The notes: generated by a model from the letters alone, not told the origin. A DNA stretch of 64,000 nt from Actinoplanes sp. NBRC 103695 (GCF_030269485.1 NZ_BSTL01000017.1:124001-188000), one strand, 5' to 3'; shown: positions 39,813-49,240, numbered from the stretch's first letter. Program-made: numbers and translations.

Positions 39813-40343
39813 ATGGACGTCTCGGACTGGGTGTCGTCGATGGGTGGACCGCTGGTCGTGGTGCCGGTCTCGGCACTGCGGGAGTGGCAGGGCTGCACGC
39901 CGCAGGGCCGGATCCTCGGCGGCGGGGAGGTCGCCGACGACTACGACCGCGCGTGTGCGGTCGAGGAACTGGCCGGGCCGGTGCCGGTCGGCGGGAAAGG
40001 GCCACAGGCTCTGGTCCTGGGCGAGGAGCCGGCCACCACCTGCTTCCTGCCCGAGCACCGGGCCTTCGTCCGCTGGCTGGCCGCCGATTCCGAGGACGAG
40101 CTGATCGCGGCGGCGCGGGCCGTGCTCGACGATTCGGCCACCTCGTGGGTCGACTGCGGCACCTGGGTGACGGACGGCCCGGCGATGCTGCTCGACTCGG
40201 CCAACGCCGGCAGCGACCTGGACAGCCTCGGCCCCGAGAAGGCCGCGGTCGACCTTCCGGCGGGAAACTGGGCGGTGCGGGCGATCCACACCCAGGTCGA
40301 CGACGAAACGTGGGTCGGCGTCGTCCGTCTGGCCTCTGAGTAG
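39813..40343 (+). CDS. Imm21-like immunity protein
   Basis: 176 residues resembling immunity protein 21, a cytoplasmic inhibitor family found in polymorphic toxin systems. Features are GGPLVVVPVSALREWQGC near the start, DYDRACAVEELAGPVPVG, QALVLGEEPATTCFL and FVRWLAADSEDELI. Start ATG 39813. No toxin, transporter or other immunity gene is next to it, so it is an orphan that may protect against toxins of neighbours. The 190 bases upstream hold an open fragment (AEAAVAALIVFTWWRRDRP) without a start codon, possibly a remnant. Confidence 0.75.
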   Translation: MDVSDWVSSMGGPLVVVPVSALREWQGCTPQGRILGGGEVADDYDRACAVEELAGPVPVGGKGPQALVLGEEPATTCFLPEHRAFVRWLAADSEDELIAAARAVLDDSATSWVDCGTWVTDGPAMLLDSANAGSDLDSLGPEKAAVDLPAGNWAVRAIHTQVDDETWVGVVRLASE

Positions 40344-41214
40344 GGACGCTTCGCTGCGATGTCCGCCACCCTGGCGCGGGTGCGGGTCCATCGACAGGTG
40401 GCTGCGTTGGCCCGGCCACGCTGGTGCATGCGGAAGCTGCCGGCTCTTTCGCCGGGCTTGTGGTCAGGCCGGGCTGCCAGGCGGCCGGGGTGCCCACTCA
40501 CGGTGGTAGCCGCCGCTCACGGTGGTAGCCGCCGCTCACGGTGGTAGCCGCCGCTCGCGGTGCCGCCGCTCACGGTGGTAGCCGCCGCTCAGGGTGGTAG
40601 CCGGGCGGGGGAGTGGTAGGACCGGGCGGCATCTCGGTTGCGACCGGTCGGCGACGACCGCCCTGGCCGTTCACTCTCGCGGTCGGTGGTAGGTCAGGGC
40701 GCTATCCGAGACCGCTGACCGCTCCTCGCTACCACGCGTGCGGGTCGTGGTGGCTCAGCGCGGCATTCAAGCCTCGGATGCCGCGCTGTCCCACCACTGC
40801 GCGCCTCTCCTACCACTCGCGCAGGCTTCTACCACCGACCGCGCCTGGCGACTGCGCGCCTCTCCTACCACTCGCGCAGGCTTCTACCACCGACCACCGA
40901 CCACCGACCACCGCGCCTGGCGACGGCCGCGAGCGGCGGCAGTGAGGCCGAGTGGGCACCCGGGCCGCCTGGCGCACCTGGATCGCCCCGCCCCGGCCGC
41001 GAGCGGTGGCAGCGGGGGTGAGTGGGCACTGGGGCGCCTGGCGCACCCCGGTCCGCGGCGGGTGCGAGCGGTGGCAGCGGGGGTGAGTGGGCACTGGGGC
41101 GCCTGGCGCACCCGGGTCGGTCCGCGGCGGGCGCGAGCGGCGGCAGCAAGGTGAACGGGCACGCCGGAACCCAGCGGAAGAGCCGCAACGCGCACCCACG
41201 CCTCCCGGCGGGTC
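40344..41214. repeat. repeat-packed intergenic region A
   Basis: 870 bases without a gene. It contains a 19-bp array CTCACGGTGGTAGCCGCCG (40497-40606, five full units and one 15-base unit), a GTGGTGGCTC hairpin (40747-40797), a 40-base unit repeated at 40801-40840 and 40856-40895, and units of about 60 bases with GAGTGGGCACTGGGGCGCCT (about 40940-41160). The words GTGGTAG and CTACCAC recur throughout. Its backbone (GCGGCCGGGGTGCYCACTCA) matches region B at 55.2-56.0 kb. No coding or RNA feature is apparent. Confidence 0.8.
40747..40797. repeat. palindromic GTGGTRG element
   Basis: Left arm GTGGTGGCTCAGCGCGGCAT (40747-40766) and right arm ATGCCGCGCTGTCCCACCAC (40778-40797) pair over 20 bp with two mismatches around an 11-base loop. 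It is one of four such hairpins in the window that end in GTGGTRG / CYACCAC. Confidence 0.8.
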
Positions 41215-42393
41215 TTAGATCGCGGCTTCGCGCCCGGTCGAGGTCGGCGATGGTGCCGCGGACGTCCGATAGGCCGCGGCGGTGACTTCGGCCGCTCGGT
41301 CCCAGCCCAGGCGTTCGCGGACCGAGCGCGCCCCGGCCTCGGCGAAACGGTGCCAGGTCGCCTCGTCGGTCAGGACCGAGATCAGGCCCGCGGCGAGCGC
41401 GGCAGGATCGGCGGGGGGCACGGCCAGGCCGTTGACGCCGGGCTCGAGCACCGCGCGTACGCAAGAGACATCGGTCGCGACCACCGGCAGCCCGACGCTC
41501 ATCGCCTCGGCCACCGCCATCGCCGGCGGCGACGTGGTGTAGTCGAACTTGAACGGCCACGTGCCCACCTGGGCGGCGGCGAGCTCGGCCAGCAGGTCGG
41601 GTACCGGTTCGGTGACCACCTCGACGCCCTCGGCCGTGCCCGCGCGGGACAGGATGGCGGGCAGTTCGGGGCGCGGGATGAGCAGCAGCCGCAGGCGGGC
41701 GCCGGGGATCCGGGCACGGACCGCGGGGAACGCCGCCAGCAGCGTGTCCAGCCCGCGCACGCTTTCCGCCCGGCCGGCGAAGACGATCACCGGCCGGTCG
41801 GCGTCGAAGCGGGCGCGACGGTCGTCGGCGGGCGCCCCGGACGGCAGGCGGGTGACGGTGAGGCCCCGACTCGCGCCCCGCCGTCCGCCGAGCCGGTCGG
41901 CGACGCGCGGGTCGGGGGTCAGCACCGTGGTAACCCCGGCCCGGTGCAGCGCCATCGTGGCCACGGCCGGTGGGAGCAGGGTGGTCAGGCCGACGCGCGG
42001 CTGCAGGACGTTGGAGGCGACCATCTCGGCCAGGGTCGCCCGGCGCCAGGCCCGGGGGCCGGGCACGGTCGGCCAGGCGTACGCGGTGAGCACGGTCCGG
42101 TACGGCCGCAGCACCGCCATCGCCGCCTGCACCGGCCCGAGCGCCCCGGCGTGCAGGTGCACCACGTCCGGACGGATCGCGGCCAGCGCCCCGGCCAGCG
42201 CGGCCGTCCGCCCGAGCGGGAACGTCGCCACGCCGCCGCCGAGCTCGTGCACCCCGGCGAACACGTCGTGCCCGTCGTGCGCGTGCGCGGTCACCAGGTG
42301 ATGCTCGCCCTCGACCCGGCGCGCGGTCTCGGTGACCGTGCGCCCCATGGCCTCCCGGGCGGAGAACTCGGCGATCAGATGCGCGACCCTCAC
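41215..42393 (-). CDS. GT4-family glycosyltransferase
   Basis: A 392-residue GT-B retaining glycosyltransferase. It starts VRVAHLIAEFSAREAMG at GTG 42393, overlapping the preceding GT2 stop (GTGA). The N-terminal Rossmann half includes RPDVVHLHAGALGP. The C-terminal nucleotide-sugar half has VIVFAGRAESVRGLDTLL and PPAMAVAEAMSVGLPVVAT, the E-x7-E type signature of GT4. It probably transfers a hexose in assembly of a surface glycan, with the GT2, GT4 and flippase upstream in the same run. Confidence 0.88.
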   Translation of the reverse strand: MRVAHLIAEFSAREAMGRTVTETARRVEGEHHLVTAHAHDGHDVFAGVHELGGGVATFPLGRTAALAGALAAIRPDVVHLHAGALGPVQAAMAVLRPYRTVLTAYAWPTVPGPRAWRRATLAEMVASNVLQPRVGLTTLLPPAVATMALHRAGVTTVLTPDPRVADRLGGRRGASRGLTVTRLPSGAPADDRRARFDADRPVIVFAGRAESVRGLDTLLAAFPAVRARIPGARLRLLLIPRPELPAILSRAGTAEGVEVVTEPVPDLLAELAAAQVGTWPFKFDYTTSPPAMAVAEAMSVGLPVVATDVSCVRAVLEPGVNGLAVPPADPAALAAGLISVLTDEATWHRFAEAGARSVRERLGWDRAAEVTAAAYRTSAAPSPTSTGREAAI

Positions 42394-43190
42394 CGCGCGG
42401 CGACCCGGCTGTCCCGGATGCCGAGCATCAGGCCGGCCGCCTCGGTCATTTTGAGCGTGGCGAGCCCGGCAGTGAGGGCCGGGTGACGCAGGAGGCTGCC
42501 GGGCTTGCGGAACAGGGCTGTCCGGGCGAACTTGCGCCCGCTCGTGTCGGCGTGCATGCGCACATACTCGTCGATCCAGCGGCCGTAGTAGCGCTTCTTG
42601 GCAAAGGTCGACCGCAGCTGGATGCGTCCCTCGTCGTGCCAGATGTACGCCGCGATCCGTCCGATCCGGGTGACGCCGCGGGTCCGGTCGGCCAGATCCC
42701 AGTCCTCGGCCGCGGTCAGCCGCTCGTTCCAGCCGCCCAGCAGCTCGATCACCCGGCGGCGGAACGCCCGCGGCGACTCGACCGCGTCGTCGCCGACGTA
42801 GAGGCGCTTCTCCAGTTCGCGGCAGCGGGCCAGGAACCCCTCGCCGAACGAGCGCTCGGGGATGACCAGCGCGCCGGTTTCCGGGTTGGCGGTGAACTCG
42901 GCCTCGATCTGGCCGGCGATGTGCGGCTCCAGCACCATGTCGGAGTCGATGTACACGACCACGTCGCCGGTGCTGCACGCGGTGCCGCGGTTGCGCTGGG
43001 CGCTGCGTTCCGGGCCCCACTGCAGCACCTGATCGGCGTGCCGGGCGGCGATCACCGGGGTGCTGTCGGTGGAACCGTTGTCCACCACCAGCACCTCGAC
43101 GTCCGGATGGGTCTGCCCGCGCAGCGAGGCGAGGCAGGCGTCCAGCGTGCGGGCCGAGTTATACGTGGGCACCACGAAGCTGATTCTCAT
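42390..43190 (-). CDS. GT2-family glycosyltransferase
   Basis: A 266-residue inverting GT-A enzyme. ISFVVPTYNSARTLDACLASL, VLVVDNGSTDSTPVIA and the metal-binding DSDMVLEP (D-x-D) are canonical, followed by GGWNERLTAAEDWDLADR with the ED base motif. The C-terminal helix region (ALTAGLATLKMTEAAGLMLG) may associate with the membrane. It overlaps the neighbouring GT4 genes at both ends (32 bases upstream, 4 downstream), so the three are translationally coupled. Confidence 0.9.
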   Translation of the reverse strand: MRISFVVPTYNSARTLDACLASLRGQTHPDVEVLVVDNGSTDSTPVIAARHADQVLQWGPERSAQRNRGTACSTGDVVVYIDSDMVLEPHIAGQIEAEFTANPETGALVIPERSFGEGFLARCRELEKRLYVGDDAVESPRAFRRRVIELLGGWNERLTAAEDWDLADRTRGVTRIGRIAAYIWHDEGRIQLRSTFAKKRYYGRWIDEYVRMHADTSGRKFARTALFRKPGSLLRHPALTAGLATLKMTEAAGLMLGIRDSRVAAR

Positions 43191-44286
43191 GATCTCTCCT
43201 AATGTCGGTGTGCGGTGCTCGCGCCTTTTCGGTCACCGCGTCGAGCACCGTCGCGGCCACGTCGTCCCAGCTGTGCGCGCCGCCGTGGGGCAGCGCCGGA
43301 AACGGCCCGGCGAACCGGGACGGCATCAGCTCGCAGAGCCAGCGAGCCATGGCTTCGGGGTGCGGGGGCACCACGACACCACCGGCGGCGCGGGTGGAGT
43401 CGCGCAGGCCCGGCACGTCGTACGCGATGGTCGGCGTGCCCACCGCGGCGGCCTCGGTGACCACCAGGCCCCAGCCCTCCCGCACGCTGGTCGCCAGGTG
43501 CACGTGGGCGCGGGCCATCTCGTCCAGCTTGACCTGCTCGGGCACCCGGCCGAGGAAGTCCACGCCGTCCGGGGCGCCGGCGCGCAGCCGCTCCAGCAGG
43601 GGACCGCCGCCGATCATTCGCAGGCGCAGGCCCGGGAGCTCCCTGCGGGCCAGTTCGACCGCGCGCATCACGTCGTAGGGGCGCTTGTAGCTGACCATGC
43701 GGCCGCAGAACACCGCGGTCGGCTGCTCGGCCTTGAGCACGGCGGGCAGCACTGCCGGCGGCTCGTAGCCCTCCGGCACGACCGTCACGTCGTGGGCGCC
43801 GAAGCGGGCCAGCGCGTCGCGGGTCGACTCCGACACGGCCAGGATCGGCCCGCGGCCCAGGCGGCGCAGCCAGTTCGGCTCCAGCCGGTAGCGGCCGAGG
43901 TGGGCGAGCAGTGGCGGCGCGTTGACGTGCCAGATCTCCTCGCAGGTCTGGTGGACGAGCGCGATCGTGCGGGCGCCGTCGTCCACCCACTCGTGCGCCA
44001 GGAACGGCACCGTGTTGGTCTCGTCGACGACCACGTCGTACCGGCCGCGGCCGTGCCGCTCCCACCAGCGCCGCGCCTCGCGGTAGACGGTGAACCGGTT
44101 GCCGGCGCGCACCACCCGGTAGCCGTCGATCGTCTCGTCGGCGGGCCGGCCGGCGACCGCGGCGGCGAACAGGGTGACCTCGTGACCGGCCTGGACCCAG
44201 CGCCGCAGCACCTGCTCGGTGTAGACCTCGGCCCCGCCGGACGCCGGGTGGGTCAGGTCGCGCCAGTTCAGCACCAGGATGCGCAC
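43159..44286 (-). CDS. GT4-family glycosyltransferase
   Basis: A 375-residue GT-B enzyme. MRILVLNWRDLTHPASGGAEV is the characteristic entry of a GT4 group seen in exopolysaccharide clusters, with the GGAE acceptor loop. Nucleotide-sugar binding residues are in AVFCGRMVSYKRPYDVM and TSVREGWGLVVTEAAAVGTP. It sits 16 bases behind the flippase gene and overlaps the GT2 gene. It is likely an early glycosyltransferase in repeat-unit assembly at the cytoplasmic face. Confidence 0.92.
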   Translation of the reverse strand: MRILVLNWRDLTHPASGGAEVYTEQVLRRWVQAGHEVTLFAAAVAGRPADETIDGYRVVRAGNRFTVYREARRWWERHGRGRYDVVVDETNTVPFLAHEWVDDGARTIALVHQTCEEIWHVNAPPLLAHLGRYRLEPNWLRRLGRGPILAVSESTRDALARFGAHDVTVVPEGYEPPAVLPAVLKAEQPTAVFCGRMVSYKRPYDVMRAVELARRELPGLRLRMIGGGPLLERLRAGAPDGVDFLGRVPEQVKLDEMARAHVHLATSVREGWGLVVTEAAAVGTPTIAYDVPGLRDSTRAAGGVVVPPHPEAMARWLCELMPSRFAGPFPALPHGGAHSWDDVAATVLDAVTEKARAPHTDIRRDHENQLRGAHV

Positions 44287-44302
44287 TCGGGGACCTCCGC
44301 AG

Positions 44303-45568
44303 TCAGGCCGCGGCCGCGGCGGTACGGGAAGGATCGGCGGCGTCCGGGCCCACCTGAGGGGTCTTCCGGGCCCAGCGGCGGCCCTCGACGACCGCGATGA
44401 GCAGCAGCGTGGGCAGCAGGGCGGCGGCCGAGCACGCGGCGATCCGCGCCGGCGAGTCGTGCCACACCTCGATCAGCGCCACCTCGAGGATCGCGCCCGC
44501 CCAGGGGATCGCGATGGTCCAGGCGCGGCGGGCCAGCGCGGCGTGGGTCAGGACGGTGACGAACGAGGTCAGCGCGGCGACCCCGCACAACGCCTGGACG
44601 AGACCGTCGGCCCCGGCGTACGCGTCGCCGTAGAGAACGCGCAGCACCAGACCCGGCAGCAGAATGATCAACCCCGCGCCCAGCAGGGCCGGGCCGGTGA
44701 CCGCGATCCCGCCCCGCACCAGCGCACGCCCCCGCGTGGCCGCGGGCCAGGCCGCGATCAGCTGCGGGAAGACCGCGGCCATGATGCCGGCGGGCAGCGC
44801 GAGGACCGTCTTGGCCACGGTGGCCGCCGCGACGTAGGAACCGGACGCGGCGTCGGCCAGGTGGTGCCGGGCCAGCAGCAGATCCGCCGTGGAGAACAGG
44901 AACAGGCCGGTCACGGTGAGCCCGGCGTGGGCCACGGCGCCCAGCCGCAGACCTTTCGCGAGGTGCGGACCGGGCGGCCCGCGCAGCTTGGCCACGGCGA
45001 GGAGCAGCGCCGCCACCTCCGCCGCGACCGTGCCGGCGAGCGCCCCGGCGACCCCGAACGGCACGATCAGGGCGAACCCGAGCACCAGGCGCGCGGCCGT
45101 GGCGACCAGGTAGGTGCCGGCCACGACGCCCAGCCGCCGCGCGCCCAGCAGCAACCCGCGCGCCGCCGCGACCACGGCGGCCACCAGCAGATACGGCGCG
45201 AGCAGGGCCGCCTCGGCCGGCGAGTCCAGCCGGAAGTAGTCGCGCATCGCCGGCGAGGCGGCCAGCACGAGCGCGGCCGGCGGCAGCGACCACAGGGCCA
45301 CCGCGCGCAGCGTCCGGCGAACCGTCGGCCCGGTCAGCCCGTGCTCGGCGACCAGCGCGGACGCGGCGGTCTGCAGCGCCCCCAGCGGCACGCCGAGCAT
45401 CACCATCGCGCTCAGCACGGCCCCCAGTGCGCCGTACGAGCCGGGTTCGAGCATCCGCCCGACCACCGAGTGGAAGGCGAGGTTGCCCGCGCTCTGCACG
45501 GCGACCGCCACGGCGATGGGTGCGGCGCCGGCGGCGGCGAGCCGGGCGACTCGGCGGACAAGGGTCAC
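44303..45568 (-). CDS. MOP-superfamily oligosaccharide flippase
   Basis: A 421-residue membrane protein with about twelve hydrophobic helices, of the Wzx/MATE-like polysaccharide export class. The start MTLVRRVARLAAAGAAPIAVAV and NLAFHSVVGRMLEPGSYGALG fit the family, where the GRxLxPxxYG loop is typical. It is first of a four-gene minus-strand run with three glycosyltransferases, so it probably flips the lipid-linked glycan those enzymes build. Divergent from the fusion gene at 45651. Confidence 0.88.
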   Translation of the reverse strand: MTLVRRVARLAAAGAAPIAVAVAVQSAGNLAFHSVVGRMLEPGSYGALGAVLSAMVMLGVPLGALQTAASALVAEHGLTGPTVRRTLRAVALWSLPPAALVLAASPAMRDYFRLDSPAEAALLAPYLLVAAVVAAARGLLLGARRLGVVAGTYLVATAARLVLGFALIVPFGVAGALAGTVAAEVAALLLAVAKLRGPPGPHLAKGLRLGAVAHAGLTVTGLFLFSTADLLLARHHLADAASGSYVAAATVAKTVLALPAGIMAAVFPQLIAAWPAATRGRALVRGGIAVTGPALLGAGLIILLPGLVLRVLYGDAYAGADGLVQALCGVAALTSFVTVLTHAALARRAWTIAIPWAGAILEVALIEVWHDSPARIAACSAAALLPTLLLIAVVEGRRWARKTPQVGPDAADPSRTAAAAA

Positions 45569-45650
45569 GGGGACTCCTATCGACGGCCCGCCGCCGAACC
45601 TGTCCGGTTTTCCGGCCGAGCTGCCCGGCCACGGCCATAATCAGGATGAA

Positions 45651-47015
45651 ATGACCGAAATTCGACGTACCGAGCTGCTCTCCGCGGTCGCAGAAGCCCT
45701 CGACGAAGCCGGGGCGCCCTGGGCCTGGCAGGGCGAGTCCGGCGCGCCCGAACGCTGGGCGGCCGCCACCGGCCCCAAAGACCTGGACATCTGGTGCGCG
45801 GCGCCGGGTGATTGGGCCGGCAAACTCTCTGACGCGTACGCCGCGGCGCAAGTGGCCGAGGCACACGACCCGCGCCGGCTGTGCCACGTGAGCGTCGCCG
45901 TGGAGACGGACACCGGACCGGCCGTCATCGACGTCACCCACGGCGACCTGCGCGTCGGGCCGGTGCTCCTGGTTCCTTTTCAGGAGTGCCGCGTCGACCC
46001 GGAGACACACCGGCTCACCGGCGCCGCCGCCACCGCTGACCTGCTGGTCCGCCCGGTGTTGCGCGGCCGCCTCCCGGAGCGTGGCCGCCTCGAGGAGGCC
46101 CGGTCGGCCTGGGCCTGCGCCGAACCCGAGGACCGACGCGGGCTGGCGCGCCGGCTCACCGAGCAGCTCGGCGCCCGGGTCGCCGCCGATCTGATCGCGG
46201 CCGCCGACGGCGCGCGCCCCGACCCGGCCCTGCCGCGGCGCGCCCGGATCCGGCTGGCCGCGCGGAGTCTGGCCCCGGGGTCGGTGGCCGCCACCTGGGC
46301 GCAGCGCCGCGCGGTGATCCCGGCCGGTGGGTCGGCCGGCCCGCTGGGACTGCGCGCCCGCGGCGTCGTGGTGGCCCTGGTCGGCACGGACGGCTCCGGC
46401 AAGTCGACGGTCGCCGACGGACTCCGCGACCGCCTGCACCGCAGCGGCCTGCCCACCAGCCCGGCGTACTTCGGGATGGCGCGTGGCAACCTGCCCGGCG
46501 TCGCGCTCGCCCGTCGCCTGCTCAAGGTCGGTTCCACCACACCGTCCACCGCACCGTCCGCTGGGCCGGCGGGGGACGGCGGCTCGGACCACGCCGTTCT
46601 GCGCCGGGTGGCCGCGTGGTTCTACGCCGGCGAGTACGTGTGGCGTTACCTGCGCGTGGTCGCGCCCGCCGTGGCCCGCCGCCGGGTGGTCATCGCCGAC
46701 CGCTGGGTGTACGACCTGCGCGAGTCGCCCTGGCCGGCGTCCCGGGCGGCCCGGTTCGCCGAGCTCCTGGTGCCGTCGCCGGACATCCTGGTCCTGCCGG
46801 ACGCGCCCGCCGAGATGATCCACGACCGCAAGCCGGAACGCAGCCTGGCCGAGCAGGCCGGTCAGCAGCAACGCTTCCGGGACCTGCTGGCCGAACGCCC
46901 GGCCCGGCACGCCGAGGTGGTCGTGGACACCTCGGGCGGCAGTGCCGACCCGCTGGCCCCGCTGGTCGCGGCGGTGGTGCGTGCGGCGCACGGTCCGCGG
47001 CGCCGCCCGCGGTGA
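45651..47015 (+). CDS. nucleotidyltransferase-like / thymidylate kinase-like fusion
   Basis: 454 residues in two parts. The N-terminal about 190 residues resemble a minimal nucleotidyltransferase (WAWQGESGAPERW and the metal-binding KDLDIW). The C-terminal part has a P-loop VALVGTDGSGKSTVADGLRDRL and VIADRWVYDL, ending in a LID-like region (KPERSLAEQAGQQQRF) as in thymidylate-kinase-like proteins. This fusion type occurs in actinobacterial polysaccharide clusters, perhaps phosphorylating or activating a sugar or lipid rather than dTMP; the substrate is unknown. AGGATGAA precedes ATG 45651. Overlaps the next gene (GTGA). Confidence 0.82.
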   Translation: MTEIRRTELLSAVAEALDEAGAPWAWQGESGAPERWAAATGPKDLDIWCAAPGDWAGKLSDAYAAAQVAEAHDPRRLCHVSVAVETDTGPAVIDVTHGDLRVGPVLLVPFQECRVDPETHRLTGAAATADLLVRPVLRGRLPERGRLEEARSAWACAEPEDRRGLARRLTEQLGARVAADLIAAADGARPDPALPRRARIRLAARSLAPGSVAATWAQRRAVIPAGGSAGPLGLRARGVVVALVGTDGSGKSTVADGLRDRLHRSGLPTSPAYFGMARGNLPGVALARRLLKVGSTTPSTAPSAGPAGDGGSDHAVLRRVAAWFYAGEYVWRYLRVVAPAVARRRVVIADRWVYDLRESPWPASRAARFAELLVPSPDILVLPDAPAEMIHDRKPERSLAEQAGQQQRFRDLLAERPARHAEVVVDTSGGSADPLAPLVAAVVRAAHGPRRRPR

Positions 47016-49219
47016 CCCTCCTCGCCTCGCGCCGGTCCGCGCGGCCGGCGCCCCATGCGGCGCGGCACCGGCGGCTGCCCGGGGTGAACCCGCGCACCGC
47101 CCGCCTCACCGCCGAGTCGGCGCTGCTCGGCCTGATCGCCGGCGTGATCGTGGTCGCGCCCTGGACCCGGGACGGCTACCTGCTGCTGCTCGACTGGGTG
47201 TCCGGGCCGCACCAGACGATCTCGCCCGGGCTCTACGGTCTCGACCCGGCCGCCCTGGACGCGCTGCCGTACCGGCTGGCCACCCACGTGCTGCGGGGAG
47301 TCGTGGGCGCGGCCGCCACCGCGTGGCTGGTGCTGCTGGCCTTCTTCCCGATCGCCGCGTCCGGAATCTCCGCCCTGGCCGGCGGCGGGCGCGTCCGCCG
47401 GCACTGCGCCGCCCTGTTCGTCTGCTGCAACCCGTTCGTGGTCGAGCGCATCCAGGCGGGGCACGTGGCGTTCCTGCTCTCGGTCGCGCTGCTGAGCTGG
47501 CTGCTGGCCTCCGCGGTGCGGGCGCGCCGCCGGGGACGGTGGTTCGCCGCACGGCCGGCCGGCTGGTACGCCCTCGCGATGGCCGTCGGCCCGCACGCCG
47601 CCTGGATCGGCGGCGCCATCCTCCTGGCGGTCGCCCTCCTGCCGCGGCCACGCCGAGCCGACCTGGTCCGGACGGCGGTCACGGTCGCCTCGGCCGGGCT
47701 GATCTACGCGTACGCGGCGGCGGTCCTGCTCGGGGCCGTCCTGGTCCCGCGGGTCGGCGGTCAGGACCTCGAGGTGTACGCCCCGCATGCCGGCTCCGGC
47801 GGCCTGCCCGTGACGCTGCTGTCCCTGCAGGGCTTCTGGCGGGCCACCGCCGACAGCAGCCCACCGATCGTGCTCGGCCCGATCCCGGTCGGGGCGATGA
47901 TCGCCGCGGTGGTCGCCGGGCTGGTCCTGCTGTGCCGCCGCGACCGGGTCGCCGGCGTGCCGCTGGTCCTGCTCGCCGTGACCGGTCTGCTGCTCGGCGC
48001 GGGCATCCACGGCCCGCTCGGCGGGGCCTACCGGGCCGCGTTCGACTCGGTGCCCCTGTTCGCGGTGATGCGCGAGCAGCAGAAGTGGATCGCGTTGCCG
48101 CTGCTCGCCTACGCGGTGGCGGTCGGTGTGACCGCGGAGGCGCTCGCAACCGTGGCCCGGGGCGCAAAGCCCCGCCCGGCCGCTTCAGGCCCGGCCGCTT
48201 CAGGCCCGGCCGCGGCACTCCCGGCGATGATCCGGGCCGTTGCCGCCGCCGGGCTGGTCGCGGTCGCCGGGGTCGGTGCGGCCGTGGCGCCGTCGCTCGC
48301 CTGGGGCCTGGGCAACAGCGTCCAGGTCAGCCAGTACCCGGCGTCCTGGTACGCCGCCGACGACCTGATGGGCGCGGGCACCGAGGGCGTGCTGTTCCTG
48401 CCCTGGCACCAGTACCAGCCGTTCGGCTTCACCGGCTCCCGCACGGTGGCCACCCCGGCCGGCGCGTTCTTCCGGCGTCCCGTGCTCACCAGCGACGCCG
48501 TCGAGCTCGGCCCGGTGCGCACCAACTCGGTGTCCCGCCGCACCGCGTACGTGCAGCGCCTGGTCGCGGCGGGCGGCGCGGGCCACTTCGGCCGGCTGGT
48601 CGCCCCGCTCGGGATCCGCTACGTGGTGCTCGCCCGGGACCGGGAGGCGGACGGCTACACGTGGCTGGGGCGGCAACCCGACCTCCGCCGGGTGATGCGG
48701 ACCCCGAACCTGGACGTCTACCGGGTACAGCCGACCGGCACCGGCCGGGTCGTGTCCGCGCGGGTGGCCGGCCACGACGAGGCGGTGGCGCTGGCCGCGC
48801 GAGGCGAGCTGGGCACCGAGGCGCTGCTCCCGGACGACATGGCGGGCGCGGACGGCCAGGCGGCGGGCGTCGTGCCCTCGGCGGCGGCCGGCCGGATCCA
48901 GCGGATCAGCTCGACCCGCTGGCGGGTGGCGCCCGGCTCGCCGGGCTGGGTGGTGCTGCCGGAGGAGTGGTCGGCCGGCTGGACGGCGGGGGAGGCGCCG
49001 ACCCGCCCCACGGTCGCGGGGACGGTCGCGGTGCGTGCGGGTCCGGGCGAGGTCACCGTCACGTACGAGCCGTGGCGCCGGCTGCGGATCGGCCTGGGCG
49101 TCTCGCTGCTCGCACTGGCGCTGCTGATCGCGGCCGGCCTCGTCGAGCACCGCCGCGACCTGCGCACGTGGTGGACCGACGACGGTGGTAGCTCAGCGCG
49201 CTATCCAGGCCCCGGATAG
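47012..49219 (+). CDS. polytopic membrane protein, possible GT-C enzyme
   Basis: 735 residues from GTG 47012. The first about 420 residues carry around ten transmembrane helices, beginning with a GT-C-like entry (LLGLIAGVIVVAPWTRDGYLLLLDWVSGPH) in which the loop after helix 1 has an acidic residue. A periplasmic C-terminal domain of about 250 residues and a last helix (IGLGVSLLALALLIAAGLVEH) follow. The layout echoes the AftD-like protein at 34143 on a smaller scale. The final 12 codons and the stop lie inside a palindromic repeat (49185-49235), so the natural C-terminus has been altered by that insertion. Confidence 0.75.
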   Translation: MTLLASRRSARPAPHAARHRRLPGVNPRTARLTAESALLGLIAGVIVVAPWTRDGYLLLLDWVSGPHQTISPGLYGLDPAALDALPYRLATHVLRGVVGAAATAWLVLLAFFPIAASGISALAGGGRVRRHCAALFVCCNPFVVERIQAGHVAFLLSVALLSWLLASAVRARRRGRWFAARPAGWYALAMAVGPHAAWIGGAILLAVALLPRPRRADLVRTAVTVASAGLIYAYAAAVLLGAVLVPRVGGQDLEVYAPHAGSGGLPVTLLSLQGFWRATADSSPPIVLGPIPVGAMIAAVVAGLVLLCRRDRVAGVPLVLLAVTGLLLGAGIHGPLGGAYRAAFDSVPLFAVMREQQKWIALPLLAYAVAVGVTAEALATVARGAKPRPAASGPAASGPAAALPAMIRAVAAAGLVAVAGVGAAVAPSLAWGLGNSVQVSQYPASWYAADDLMGAGTEGVLFLPWHQYQPFGFTGSRTVATPAGAFFRRPVLTSDAVELGPVRTNSVSRRTAYVQRLVAAGGAGHFGRLVAPLGIRYVVLARDREADGYTWLGRQPDLRRVMRTPNLDVYRVQPTGTGRVVSARVAGHDEAVALAARGELGTEALLPDDMAGADGQAAGVVPSAAAGRIQRISSTRWRVAPGSPGWVVLPEEWSAGWTAGEAPTRPTVAGTVAVRAGPGEVTVTYEPWRRLRIGLGVSLLALALLIAAGLVEHRRDLRTWWTDDGGSSARYPGPG

Positions 49220-49235
49220 CGCGCTCAGCTACCAC
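49185..49235. terminator. 22-bp palindromic repeat between convergent genes
   Basis: GTGGTAGCTCAGCGCGCTATCC (49185-49206) pairs with 49214-49235 over 22 bp with one mismatch and a 7-base loop. It lies between the convergent membrane protein and GT2 genes, so it can end transcription both ways, and it provides the plus-strand stop codon at 49217. It is the best-conserved member of the GTGGTAG...CTACCAC hairpin family (also 40747, 55496 and 63628). Confidence 0.85.
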
Positions 49236-49240
49236 TTCGG

